Positions 25,210 through 37,579 of a DNA stretch of 64,000 nt are shown piece by piece. The notes beneath the pieces are model-generated. The model did no database searches. It was not told the DNA's origin and saw only the letters and a list, made by a program, of their open reading frames with translations. The position numbers and the translations under genes are program-made. This DNA is from Aulostomus chinensis (taxonomy: Eukaryota; Chordata; Actinopteri; Syngnathiformes; Aulostomidae). Every line of letters starts with the position of its first letter. Position 1 is the stretch's first letter. Location: NCBI GenBank assembly GCA_037954235.1, contig JBBMOA010000013.1, forward strand, positions 12,073,001-12,137,000, given 5' to 3'.

Positions 25210-28200
25210 TGGGGAATACCACACCTAAGCCCTTAATAGGTGAGTCTTGTTCATGTATCAGTATCGAGATGCACAAATCGGTATGTGTATATGTGTGTGT
25301 GCGTGTGCGTGCGTGTGCGCTCGGCAGCTCGGTACACACGACTGGCTTGTCCTATTTCCTCCAACGTTACTTGTGTGGAGGGAAACGAGCTTCCCATCAC
25401 GGGGGAACCGAGCGAGAGTACCAGGGAGATAACACACTCACCCACGAGCTCAATCATGTACTAAAATCTCATCCAGGAGGTGTGTTTATATTTATTCGTT
25501 TATTGTTCATTTATCATTAATTGGGTTAGTGAAGGGTCAGCGACTTGTGCTTTTATAGAAGTCACAACCAGCAGATCATTCAGCTGTATTGATTATTATA
25601 TCTGTTCCATCTCTAACGCTACATATACATTTCTATGGAGCTCAATTGTATCAGTTTTGTGTCACTATTTTTATGCTTTGGTGTAGTTTACTATTCTTAA
25701 TCCTACAGGGAACTTGTGAAGGTGACTTCATGAGGCTTGTCTGGATCTCAAACACTCCTTCCCGCACTGGATCCAAATGTATTACTATAGTACCGTATTA
25801 CTCTTTCCAAATGTATTACTATAGTACCGTATTACTCTTTCCAAATGTATTACTATAGTACCGTATTACTCTTTCCAAATGTATTACTATAGTACCGTAT
25901 TACTCTTTCCAAATGTATTACTATAGTACTGTATTACTCTTTCCAAATGTATTACTATAGTACTGTATTACTCTTTCCAAATGTATTACCCTTATTACCT
26001 TAAATATATATTCATTATAAAACATAAACTACGCTATATATGGCTGGCTGTCATTCAGAAATACCTGATAGGCTGATATCCGTAGTGGTTACTGAACAAT
26101 ATATTTTCTAAACAATTTATTTGATAAAATAAGAATGATATCTTTGGTTTTCAGGTCCTCCGCATTTTCACTCACATATGAAAATTAGGGATGAACTGTA
26201 CTGGATTGTTTCCCAATATCTGATATCCCAATGTTTTACAACTGATTTTGTTAACAATTTTTACACTTTCCGAAGTTTTAATCTTCAAAAAACAAGTTGA
26301 TATAATCAGAATTAGAATCAGCTTTATTGGCCAAGTTTGTAACACAAACAAGGAATTTGACTCTAGTACACTAAGCTCTCTTTTAAAAAAAGTTATTTTA
26401 AGGTTTATACAGAATAAAGTTAATAGAATAAGATAAAAAATAAAGATATCAAATTACTAGAACAATATCTACAAGCCAACATATATACAACATACAAATA
26501 AGTAAATAAGCATGTATAGGAATGAATAGTGCAACCATATCCAAGACTGAAGTGGTGCAAATATGTATAATATTCATATTTTCAACATAATTGACAAAAA
26601 CACGTAAAACTAATGTTTTTCTTCATTTCAAACTGGGTCAACGTTTGGAGAGCTACTGACATACAAGGGAGAAATAATGCTGATACAAAAGACAATCATC
26701 TTTGATGAAAATGTAAACCAATTCACCAAAATGTGGTTAATTTTGTCAGTTTCACCTCTTTAGTTCTATGGTTCAGCACGTTTACACTCAAAGTCGCTTT
26801 GCAAGTTACAGAAATGTCGCAACCTTGAGATTTAGTCCTGAGGTACAGACATTTGGAAGGCATCAGTCTTTCAGTACTTGGTTTTATTGAAGGAATTCAA
26901 CCTATGCTACGATCTCACCCTAACTCTGCAACCTCAACATAATATGAAATATACCTGAGCAGAATCCCTCTGTTGGAGTGTCTCCACCGCTGTTTACTGT
27001 TGGTTTCGTCTCTGAGGTGAATACATCACGCCGAGCAAATGTGGCTGTTATTTCACCCAGAAGTGACATTTTTGGCTTGTTTGGTGTCACATGCTGCAGC
27101 ATTATTCATCTGGAGTATCGAAGCAGTTTATGTAGAGCACAATCTCAAGTGATTGCCAGTGAATCAGTGCTGATTGCCAGCGTTGCTTTCTGCATAATGC
27201 TCTCATTATAAGTTCTCTCTTGGCCACTTTGTCATGAAACCTAAAGCATATGACTTGATGATATTATCCTGGTATCACTTTGATTTAAATCCAGCTGCAC
27301 ACCCATGCCCCATCACACCCACTCTCGGCTGACACGTGGCTTTGGACTTATAGCAGTTGGTCTCAGAGAAGCAGAAGCAGCTTATTTGTTTAGTTTGTTT
27401 TTAAATGGAATTTTTTTTCAAAAATCTATTTTTATCGGCTGAACAGTTCCCATTCAGAATATTTCCTGATGATCATAGAGGGAACTATCATTTAAAAAAT
27501 TGATGCTGTTGGTTGTTTTTTGACAAATATATTACACTAGAAATACGAGTGGAGTTAAGCGGAAAGTCTCGAAGCAGAGTTGTACAAAAGAGTTATTCTA
27601 TCTGTAAAGGATCAAACAACATTTTGGTAAATACGCGTATTGTCCATCCTCCCCGGAAGATAAATCCTGTTTATTTTACTCTGTGAGGGAGCTGAAACCT
27701 ACAGAGACCAGCTGACCGCTAGTTAGCTTAGCGCAAGGAATGGTAGTGGATGGGAAATATTAGCATTCCTCAATCCAAAGTCAACAAATAGATAAGGTTC
27801 ATTGAAGCAATCATCTTCTCTTACAGTCAGCCGGGATTAGTTATAGTTGCCTTTTTCAGTTGTCAACAAATGCTTAGTTTTACTGACTGAAGTTACATGT
27901 GTCGTTGAGGCCCTGTATGATATCACGACGCACATTTGTTTTGGAAAGGGAAAGTCAGGAAAGTAGTCCAGACTGTTAAAAATCACAGCGTTTCGCCATC
28001 TTAAACTGAATGCTGCGCACAACCCCAGCTACATGAATGCAGAGTGCTTTGTCAGAGAAGCCCGTGAGTACCTTGCCGTCCACTACTATTCATTTTGCTA
28101 CGCTAACCAGCAGTCAGCTGTGTGTCTCAGCTCAGCACCCACAGAGGAGAGCGGGGTATCTATCTTCTTGTCTGGCTCTGGAGAAGATGCCAAATAAGCA

Positions 28201-31200
28201 TATTTCCCAAAGAGTTCGTTTGCTTTTCAAATATGAGTATTTTTCACATTTTAGCATGCTCATTTTGAAACGTGGTTACAGTCAGCGTTGGTTTATTTGG
28301 ACGCCTCTACCACAGATGCTAATCAGAGACATTAAAGAGTAGGTTTTAATTGTTAGTTCTCATCACAGCAGGATTCAGTGCGATACAGAAATCATCTTCC
28401 TTATGAAGTTGTTTCTTCTTGAAATTCATACCAGAGATAGAGATGTAACAAAAACAGCCCTGACATCTAGTGAGCCTCATGCCTTTCACCGTGAATGAAT
28501 TACTGTATGATGATCACATACAGCCTCGAGACACAAGAGAATAAAGAGCCCGATCTTGTTGTGGGCAAAGATAAAGTTTTACATTCAAAAATCTTTCCTT
28601 GGCACAATCATGTGGCTATTGCAGTCTTATGATCATATTTCATAAAGAAGGAGTCGGAGCTGCCATTCCCTGTATGAAATAAGAAGAGGTTGAATCACAT
28701 GTGCAGCCTGTTATATACTGTAAGTGTGGCTTTGTGTTGGATATCAACAACTGAGCTTTACATGATCAACACATCCCTGGGATGACTCAGTCCTGCAGAT
28801 GTCAAGAGACATCAACCATGACTCCCTGTGATTTGAACATCAGCAGAGATGAGCTGAGTGCTCCAAACAGGGTCACATGATCTGACAGGATTGCCTTTAA
28901 GTCTCACACCCATCTGTACATGCCCCATGATTACATTTGAGCGAAGCATCGGATGTTCTAAATTATTTATATCAAGCAATCTTTTGGAGAAACCAAGAAA
29001 ATCGGTTAACTGCCGACGTCTACCCTATGGGTATTTACAGATTCCTCAAAGACTGATGAAGCCTCGAAAAAGAAAGTATGAATCATGACCGAGTGACACA
29101 TTTGATGAGTCCTGAGTGCCACCTGGTGGTTACAGGAAGTCACAAACATCATTTTATATACGTCAGAATGATACTGTGTTGTCCTCGTGATGTACAGCGA
29201 CATGATGTCTCGTATGTGTGTTCAGGAAGTGGTCTCTACACTGCAGGGGATGCATGAGACCGCTCCTTCTCCCAAATCCAAATATAATCAGGTTTCACCT
29301 CCCTCTGTCTCTGATGTGCTCCTCTCATTGCTGCTTGCAGCTTTAATCATGACTTGAGCATGAAAGAACCAAAGGCTGAAGATCAAAGGGTTATAGTTTT
29401 ACTTTGGGATTTGCTTGGATTTAAGTCTTATTTAAAAGTGGCAGGATGCATAACCGAATAGGAAAAAAAAAAAAGAAGAAAAGGCTGCGTGTGACTGCTG
29501 CCTTTTTGTTTGTTTTGAAGTCTCAACGGTCGGTTAGTTTATGTCGGTTAGCTTTGGATGGAGTTGCATCCTGAGAAGTTGGTTAACATCTTCACGGGAC
29601 AGAATATTTGTTTATTAGATAGTCAGAGGAGTATGTGATAGGTGCAGGAATACTTTGCCCCACCCATCATGATGTTTTCATAGCGTCATGATGCTCAGCT
29701 TTGTGACTTATGGGAATACATGAAATCATGGCCAGTAACCACAATGCATGACCCGTTGTGCCGCACTGTCGGTCATGTTTCCCTCCCAGACCACAGTGTA
29801 TTTTAATCCCACAAAAGCTAAATCCTTCAGGGAGAAAGGGTCTGAGATGTTACAGATGTTATTGCGGCGGCTTCATAGTTTAGAACATAATCAGTGATAA
29901 TGCCTAATTTATGAGATGTACTGTGGAACATTTCCCTGAGTTATTGTCTTTACACCAACTCACGGTGAAATTTAATCACACTGTGGTTGTAGAGGAGAGT
30001 AAAAATCCTGCCTTTCTTTCAATACTGGATGTCAGCCAGTCTATACCATAAACACTCATCTACAGCTTGAATGGGAACCAAACAAATTCAGATTTCAGCT
30101 ACTGTTGTCTCATTGGAGTCCTGTTTGACCTAATTAATTTAATCTGCATGCTGATCAGGATTTTGGAAGTGGGACAGTGACCTTTGTGAAGATGAGATTG
30201 AGGATTAAATCTTTCATTGGGGCATATTTATTTTCCTGTGCTGTGTAGGTCCCTCTCATCCTCTGAAGATAACAGTGAAGGGCCATTCAGGGTTTGTTTA
30301 TGCTGTAGGCCAAAGATGTCTTACGTCCCACAAATGAGAGCAAGACTATTTCGTCTGTTGTTGACTTTTCTTTTGATCTCTTCTATTATGTTTTCTCTGT
30401 CCTGTGACGCTATTAATATTAGCATTCCTCAAATCAGTGTTGATTTAACATAAGCCAAGTATCCTTTTTATGTTTCCCAGCAATGTATACACATGGAGCT
30501 CATCCAGTGGCGAGATGTAAATAGCTACATGTATCCAAGTGCTCTGCGTAAAATCAACTTTGATCTAATGCAAGTCTACTTCTACTACATGGCGGTGAAA
30601 TATTGTAGTATTTTTTCCTTACCTTACTGCGTTTATCTGACAGCTTTAGTTGACGGTTACTTTAAAAAATCACTATCTTTGCATACACAACAAGCAAAAA
30701 AGCTCTTTTTATGAATATATTTATAGAACATCACGTGTGCGTAGTTAACAAATTAAGCTACCCAAGAAATACCGCCAATTAGCCGATATATTGATTGTTT
30801 GAATGAACGTTTATAGCCGTGCAAAAACATTTTATATTCAGCAGATTTCCGGAATCTCCAAATTTTATGGTGCTGTAAATAACGTTTGGAGGAATTTGAC
30901 CGGAATACTGAAAAAGTGGGCATTTTGAAAACAGGATTAGAAAATGACACGTAGGTGTTTGAAGTACTGGTGCAGTGCTTTTGTAGGGAATTAGAGCTTC
31001 AAATCAATGTCACAATCATTTCAAGCTTTTACTTCAATTAAGAGTAATGTACCACTATTTAATACACTTTTCTACGCTGTCCTTGTAGCTCTTTGATGGG
31101 TGTTATGCTGAACTATTAAAGGGAAAAACCTTCACCAAATGAACCCTAATGAGAAACGGTTAGCGCCTCAACGTCCAGCCCTTGCCTAGAAAACTGAAAT

Positions 31201-34200
31201 TTAAAGATTTTGAGTTGAAAGATCGATTTTTTTTTAAACAGGTATTGCAGTTGTGATGACTCACAATATAAGACATTATGCAAATTTTAACAACAACAAC
31301 AACAACAACTATATTGAAATGATTATGGTGTAATTTTTGTGGGAAGATGTGCCAAAGGAATGTATTTCTGAGTTTATTTACAGGTTGGGTCACAATGCAA
31401 AGGCCACATTGGGATTTCAATAAACCTTCAATAATTCCAAACTCACGATGATCTCTGTTCATCTGGATCTCAGTTATTGTAACCTACTAACAGTTAACTG
31501 ATGTAGCTTAGCTCATGGACTTGCCACTAACCACTGAAGATGGATGTCATGGTATTGTTTTCAGTTTGGTTCACGCTGATGTAAGCGTGCATCCCGTTTT
31601 CTTTTACAAGGAAAATTCATTTTATATCACAATATTCATATAAAAACATTTTTATTATAATATTCATATAAAATACAATAATCTAAATCTTTGTATTTTA
31701 TATGAATATTTTAATATAACATTTATCTTATATTATAAAATTCATATAAGATATAAAGAGAATCAGCAGGTTCATCCAGATGAAAAACACCAGTCCTGAT
31801 GCATTCCACTAATTACAGCAGTGAAAGCCTCATTTCTTGTTAATTAATGCATGATAATGTTTTCAGCTAAGACATAATTAGGTGGCACTCAGAGGGTCCA
31901 CACCTCCAGCAACACAATACCATCAGAACCAGATCTGGTTTCTAGAGGGCCGTTCTATCGTTCTACTAAATTAGATCAAAGTCCTCAACTTTCCAGTTCC
32001 ACTTCTAACCTATAAACTGTCACGTACGTTCAAAAAGTGGCATTTGCCCTTCCACTGAAGGATCTGAATGCTTCCTCCTCCGGTTTTCTCTAAATTGGCC
32101 ATCTTTTATTTCTGTGACATAATTGTCCCATATGGATGTGGTGAGAGGACTTATTTGGGACAGTTTTAGTTTTACGCGGTAAATGTGGGTTACACGTTTA
32201 AAGAAACTGTGTAATGCTTTTGATGAGATGGGTTGAGAGGCTCCGGAGTGTCAGTGTGGGAAAGGAAGTGTGTGAGACTGTGGGCTCCTGGGCATAGCTG
32301 GCCTCTGCCCTCCAACCAACCACCTCTTGCAGTCATTGAATTATTAGGTGCTGATATGTTCTCCAGCAGCTGCTAATATTGCTCTTTTGACCTTGGCTGA
32401 GTCACACAAAGCACTCTTGCTCTTCTCTTGTCAAAACGATCTTTAATTTGTTTTATCAGGTAAAATTCTTGATGAGTTTCTTCTTGATCATGATCCTCTG
32501 ATATGTTTTTGCACCAACAGATGTGACTCTTCAACCCCGTACGGTGGCAAACAGGCAGTACTACACCCTGCCAAACAATGGTGCAGGTGTGGAGAGGAGG
32601 ACGTCTCCCCCTCCAGTCAGCATCAGTGTGGAGTCACCCCGCTTTCACCCCCACGCCAAAGGCAAGAACATCAGGCTGGATGGTCAGCTCCGCCGTGCCA
32701 CGCGCAAGAACAGCTTCTGCAACGGCATCACCTTCAGCCATCGGCCTGTTCACCTCTATGAGAAGGTTTGTTTTCGTCTCCTCATCACTTCTTATTGAGG
32801 TGCAGCGGGTTACATTTACATTCGTCTTCTCAGGTCCGCCTTCGTCTGACTGGTGTGCACACGGGTTGGAGTGGCGCTTTACGCTTTGGCTTCACCAGTT
32901 TGGACCCCAGTGAGTTGATCGCAACAGACATCCCCAAGTACGCCTGCCCAGACCTGGTGACCCGGCCCGGCTACTGGGCCAAGGCTCTACCTGAGAGACT
33001 GGCCTTGAAGGACAGTGTGCTGTCATTCTGGGCTGATCGTCATGGTCGGGTCTTCTACAGCATCAATGACGGGGAGCCGATCCTCTTCCACTGTGGGCTC
33101 AGTATCGGCTGCCCGCTCTGGGCCATCATAGACATCTACGGCATCACTCAGGAGGTCACACTGCTAGGTAAGAAATGCTTCATCTATGGATGTTCTGATT
33201 AAATATTTTGATTTCCTGGCTTTCTTGACTTGGCTATTCAGCTAGAGGGCCTTTCGGTTTGAACATGGAACTGCAGGAACTTATTTTTATAGTGTCAACA
33301 CATTCGGAGCTAATTTAAGCAGCTTCCTCAGAGAGCAGCTGAGCCACAAAGCTTTGCAGCAGTGGACGCCAGACTTTTATATGTGTTGGCAGGTAGTGCT
33401 GTTCATATTGTAGTAAAAATACATCTCAATTCATCCTCTAGTCACTCTCCTGCCTGTCTAGTAGTATTACTTTCCCGTGCTTCGTCACCTCCGCCCTCCT
33501 TTATTTCACCTGCTCTACGGCTCCGTCCAGTACTCGTGTTTATCGTCACTCTGACAGGAGCTCTGGCCATGTTTGGTCATAGCGGCTGATCCCAGGAGCT
33601 TTTGCGAGCAGGCCAGTGCTCTCAAATGCGCCACGATCACTAGAAATAGTAATAAAGGAATGCATCATAAGTCAAAGGGAGACTACTTGTGTTAGATTTG
33701 TTTATATCTACTTTGTGACACAGAAGTGGAGCGAGTAGATATTACTAAGGAAAGGAAAGATCATATTTAGATGGATTACATGGAAACAATTGTCTCACCT
33801 GTTTATTTGGTGTTTAAATAATAAGGGAAATTGTCATTAATCCTGTGAATGTGTCCAGATAAACAGAGAGGGTGTAACACATGCAGACAGGAAATAAGAG
33901 CTCGTAACAATGATAAAGAAGCCTAGTAGAACATCAAAGTGGGGCTGGAAGGACCTGAGCCTGGGTGAGACGGATGAAATGACTCCCATATCCAAGTCTT
34001 GTAATTGTTTGTCTATGTTGTCCACCACAGAGAGCACATTTGCTGAGAGTGTGGGATCCAGCTGCCTGAGTGCAGCCCGTCTGAGTGCCTATCTGCCCCA
34101 GAGTAGCCACGACTCAGCCAATTACAGCAACAATCAGCTGGAGAACAACCAGGCGGCTGCTGCCAAGATGGCCAACATCCAGCTCAATAACTACACTCAG

Positions 34201-36500
34201 CTCATCCCCTGCTGCTCCTCCACCTCATCCTCCACCACACCATCCTCATCTGCCTCCACTGGCTTCAGCGTCCCAAGAGTGATCCGGGGCCTTCCTTCCC
34301 CATTGGACAATGACTTGCACTTTCACCCTATCCGCGGCTCTGACGTAATACTGTCTGCAGATCGCTCAGCTGCCTGCATCCACTTTTTGGACAGCAGTCG
34401 GACTCTAGTGTTCAGTGATCGGCCGCTGCACGTGGGAGAGACTTTGTATGTAGAGGTCGGCCATCTTGGCTTGCCTTACTTTGGGGCACTCTTGTTTGGT
34501 TTGACATCCTGTGACCCGGCTAGTCTACATGCCGGGGACCTTCCGGCAGACCCCGAGGTGCTCCTGGACCGTAAAGAGTATTGGGTGGTGCATCGGGGTT
34601 TCCCCATACCTTGTTCTGGAGACGTGCTCAGCTTTAGCCTGCTGCCCAGTGGGGAGGTGCACCACGGGGTGAACGGAGTGGGACGTGGTAGGCTGCTTTG
34701 TGTGGACTCCTCTCAGGTCCTGTGGGCTTTTTTCACCCTCCACGGGGCCGTCAACAGACTCAGGATATTAGGTGAGATGAGTTGATGTCTGGAATAAAAA
34801 ACGATCTTGTGTACTCTGTTTGCGTGGGTATTCCTGAGGATTTGTAGAGTAACTGGTTGATGAGACCAGTGATTCCCAAACTCAAGTTGGCACCAGTGCC
34901 ACCAGTGGCAATGCTGCCGTTGCTAATGTTAATTCTAGTTCTGTGTTACCAGGTACTGGAAGCCACAGAGCTGATGGTGGGCTGCTTTTAGCTGATTACT
35001 GCACCCACTGCTGCTCCCTTGGGTGTAGGCCAATATCAAATCATATTGGTGTCACAGTAGACCACATTACCCATAAGTCTATGCACTGGGATGTATGCTT
35101 TAAGTTTTGATCTTCAGGAGCTGACTGCATATTACACCAGAGTTCAGTCTCATCATTATACAATTTGGTGTTGAAGTGTTTGTTTGTTTGTTTGTTTTCA
35201 AGGTGGGGGGGGTAGACCTATTGGGTGCAAATCCACAAAAGTCTGTGCCTCTGATTGGCTTCCCAGTTCAAGGTCAGGGTCAATCAGAGAAAGAGTCTTC
35301 ACAGAATTTAGAAGAGAAAAAACATGAAGAACTGGTTTATTTTTGAAGACGTATTTTTGGCAATCCCTGTTACATAACTTTGCATACCCCAGGGAGGTAC
35401 CCATACCCCCAGTTTGAGAATCATGGGTTTAGAATAATTAGTACACAAATGCCTGAAAAGAACGTCATTATCATCAGTTCATGAGGCCAGGCAGTCCCTG
35501 TAATTTATTTTTTCCCAGACGGGAGGAATGCAGATCGGCATGTCTACATGTGGCTGTTCGGTTTTGAGCTGACCTTTCTGTTCCCTTCCCACTACTCCCA
35601 CATATATTCCCACCAACTCAAACCCCATTTTCAACAGATCCAACAATATTATTGTTACAGAGCAATAAAACCTCTCTATGAAACTTCCAGGACATATCAA
35701 CTTTGAAGTTTTACCCTCAAGGACACGGTGTTCAAACAATCTCAACAGTGGAATATAGTCTCTGCCTGCATTCCAGGGCCAAATCTAAATACACCTCATT
35801 ATCTGGGCTTTGTTCATGTGCATTCATATTTTTTCTTTTTCTTTTTTTTTTGGACCCAGGAACACTGCAATCCAGTCCTCCCTCTGCTTCCCCCAGCACT
35901 TCTCAGAGCAGCAGCCCAGATGACAGTGACTCAGACCTGGCGTTCAGTGTCAACAGATCCTCCTCGGCTTCTGAATCCTCCCTGGGTAGGTAACAAATGT
36001 TGATAACTAGCCAAGGTGTGAGAGCCAGCACAGCTCATGGGAAAGATGTTTTATCTCCTGTCTTAAATGACATTTTCAGAAATATTTCCTCCTAGTTTCT
36101 CATCAGATTTCATGTAAATCTTCCAACTTTGCGTATTGGCTTATAAAACATACAATAGATTGCATAATATCTCACAGCTCTGCAGCAACTATCTCTGTAC
36201 CACATCTGCTCCATTTCAAGACCCTCACATTTCTTCCCCTCCTTTCATCTAGTGACCGCTCCCAGTTCCCCCCTCAGTCCTCCTACTTCTCCCACTCTTA
36301 CCTCCTCTGAGTTGCCCTCTTCTGGAAAAAACGGGGAATGCACCATTTGCTTCGATCAGGAAGTGGACACGGTCATCTACACCTGTGGACACATGTGTCT
36401 GTGCAACGATTGCGGGCTGAAGCTAAAGAGACAGATCAACGCGTGCTGTCCCATATGTAGGAGGCCCATCAAAGATGTTATCAAAACATATCGGCCATGA
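25209..36500 (+). CDS. neurl1b: Neuralized-like E3 ubiquitin ligase 1B
   Basis: RING ubiquitin ligase that acts on Notch ligands (Delta/Jagged) and promotes their endocytosis in the signal-sending cell. Six coding exons, all GT-AG: 25209-25239, 32521-32765, 32834-33167, 34031-34771, 35860-35985 and 36253-36500, giving 574 residues (human about 555). The N-terminus MGNTTPK has the start expected of NEURL1B, with Gly2 a candidate myristoylation site. NHR domain 1 covers roughly residues 51-203 (IPKYACPDLVTRPGYWAKAL). A Ser/Thr-rich linker holds CCSSTSSSTTPSSS. NHR domain 2 covers roughly 298-451 (DLPADPEVLLDRKEYWVV). A Ser/Asp-rich segment (DDSDSDLAFSVN) leads to the C-terminal RING at 520-574 (CTIC, CGHMCLCNDC, CCPICRRPIKDVIKTYRP), with its zinc ligands intact. 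The start was chosen for its A at -3 and G at +4 and its match to the family. Intron 1 is 7.3 kb. A second possible first exon lies at 8994. Confidence 0.96.
25773..25989 (+). repeat. 34-bp tandem repeat array, 6 full units plus a partial
   Basis: Units start at 25773, 25807, 25841, 25875, 25909 and 25943, with a truncated seventh at 25977. Each begins CCAAATGTATTACTATAGTA. The first four units carry TACCG and the last two TACTG; otherwise they are identical. The homogeneity implies recent expansion. It lies in neurl1b intron 1. Confidence 0.95.
26303..26570 (+). repeat. Common fish interspersed repeat
   Basis: Contains AGAATCAGCTTTATTGGCCA, then AACAAGGAATTTGACTCTAG and an A/T-rich tail, which I recognise as a very abundant dispersed repeat in percomorph genomes. 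Boundaries are approximate and its class is not assigned. Confidence 0.6.
27607..27760 (+). repeat. Interspersed repeat fragment
   Basis: AACATTTTGGTAAATACGCG near the start and GCTAGTTAGCTTAGCGCAAG further on resemble the start and middle of a widespread fish repeat that I remember with the same two blocks. Divergent and probably old; boundaries uncertain. Confidence 0.4.
28088..28222 (+). repeat. Dispersed repeat, copy B
   Basis: Same family as 23079-23205, sharing ACAGAGGAGAG, GGGTATCTAT, CTTGTCTGGC and ATTTCCCA in order. Located in neurl1b intron 1. Confidence 0.55.
31289..31309. repeat. (CAA)n microsatellite
   Basis: About seven ACA/CAA units in neurl1b intron 1. Confidence 0.9.
31659..31710. 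repeat. Perfect 20-bp inverted repeat (hairpin)
   Basis: Arms 31659-31678 and 31691-31710 are exact reverse complements, with a 12-base loop. The arm sequence is AATATTCATATAAAATACAA. A smaller 9-bp hairpin (ATCTTATAT/ATATAAGAT) follows about 15 bases downstream. Possibly the remnant of a palindromic MITE; it sits in neurl1b intron 1. Confidence 0.85.
33168..34030 (+). other. neurl1b: neurl1b intron 3
   Basis: Donor G|GTAAG at 33168, acceptor CCACCACAG ending at 34030. Nothing recognisable inside. An open frame runs through the acceptor from 33910, but the part before 34031 is intronic. Confidence 0.85.
34867..35424. mobile_element. hAT-like MITE in neurl1b intron 4
   Basis: Left end CAGTGATTCCCAAACT and right end AGTTTGAGAATCATG form imperfect terminal inverted repeats of the CAGTGGTTCCCAAACT type typical of hAT elements. 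About 560 bases, non-coding. A (GTTT)n run lies inside near 35177-35197. No clear 8-bp target duplication. Confidence 0.5.
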
Positions 36501-37110
36501 TTGAGAACCACTGCTGGTGCAGAGAGGCCTGAATGCCACCGGCTTCCTTTTCTCAGGCACGGTTGGACACGGATTTAACCAACAACCACAGATTAGCCAC
36601 ACCAGGGTGTATTTGTGCCTATAGGATTTTATATGGTTCATTAATCATCTCTGGGGAGAGACGAGGTTCTTCATTTGCAGAACTGTGATGATGCTCATCT
36701 TATTACATAGACTGCATACACAAGCTCCTTTCGATTATGTGCCACTGTTTCAGTTTGATGTCTCTTTGTGTATTTGCTAAGCGGAAACTCCTGCTGTGAA
36801 TTTTTTTTTTTTGTGATAATTGTTGTAGATCTCCGTGCGCTTCAGCAGAAAATGTGGATCGTACTCGATGACTTTTAGTGCCTTAGATTTTTGTCACATT
36901 TTGTGTCCCAAGTTAACAATCGTAGCCATATTTTGAATATACCGTACTGAAAATTTGTGGTGAAAAAAGGCACAAAGATACAGAAGTTATGCAATGAAAG
37001 GTTGAAGAGTAAGTAGTTGATGAAGGCAAATTATGAGTATTTCATGAGGAGAGTGTTTGGAAAGTACATATAATTGAAGATGATGATTTTGTAATAAAAA
37101 ATAAAAGTGA
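36501..37110 (+). other. neurl1b: neurl1b 3' UTR
   Basis: Runs from the stop codon to AATAAA at 37093-37098 (a second overlapping-type hexamer, AATAAA, follows within ten bases). GT-rich sequence after 37115 fits a downstream cleavage element. Confidence 0.7.
37093..37098 (+). terminator. neurl1b: neurl1b polyadenylation signal AATAAA
   Basis: Canonical hexamer about 590 bases after the stop, followed by GTGTCGTGTG some 20 bases on. Confidence 0.7.
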
Positions 37111-37242
37111 GTTCAACGTGTCGTGTGCACATCTTTTAGGAAAGATGTAAACAGTTACCTGACACTCACTGTAAGTATAAATTCAAACATTTGTTGGTCG
37201 TATTTGTTTTGGTGAATAGCTGTAAATGTAAATATAACTGAC

Positions 37243-37579
37243 ATTTCTTCTTCTGCTTATCCCGTTGGGGGGGGAGCGCTGAATCCCAGGTGAGAGGCAG
37301 AGTTCACCCTTGACAGGTCACCAGTCCATCACAGGACCAACACATAGAGACAGACAACCATTCACACTCACAGTCACACCTACAGTCAATTTAGAGTATC
37401 AATCAGCCTCGTCCCCTCTTGATGTCTTTGGACTGTTGGAGGAAGCTGGAGTACCAGAGAGAACCCAGCAGGAACAGGGAGAACATGGAGACTCACACAG
37501 AAAGATCCTGTGCTGGAGCCGGGATTGGAACCTGGAACCCTCTTGCTGTGAGGCGACAGTGCGAACCACTGCACCACCC
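37243..37579 (-). mobile_element. tRNA-like SINE, copy 2 (reverse)
   Basis: Reverse-strand copy of the SINE at 15896. Its 5' end on the - strand starts at GGGTGGTGCAGTGGTTCGCA, so the first few bases of the head are altered. A frame of about 100 codons across it on the + strand is an artefact. It lies 140 bases beyond the neurl1b polyadenylation signal. Confidence 0.8.

Larger units (their letters stand above)
25240..32520 (+). other. neurl1b: neurl1b intron 1
   Basis: Bounded by donor G|GTGAGT at 25240 and acceptor ACCAACAG ending at 32520. It contains a 34-base tandem repeat array (25773), a common fish interspersed repeat (26303), two further dispersed repeats (27607, 28088), a (CAA)n tract (31289) and an AT-rich perfect hairpin (31659). 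No nested gene was seen. Confidence 0.85.

Noticed and set aside
33910..34030. Upstream extension of neurl1b exon 4
   Set aside because: The frame is open across the acceptor, but the sequence before 34031 does not match the family, and the phase after the AG at 34029-34030 fits exon 3 exactly.
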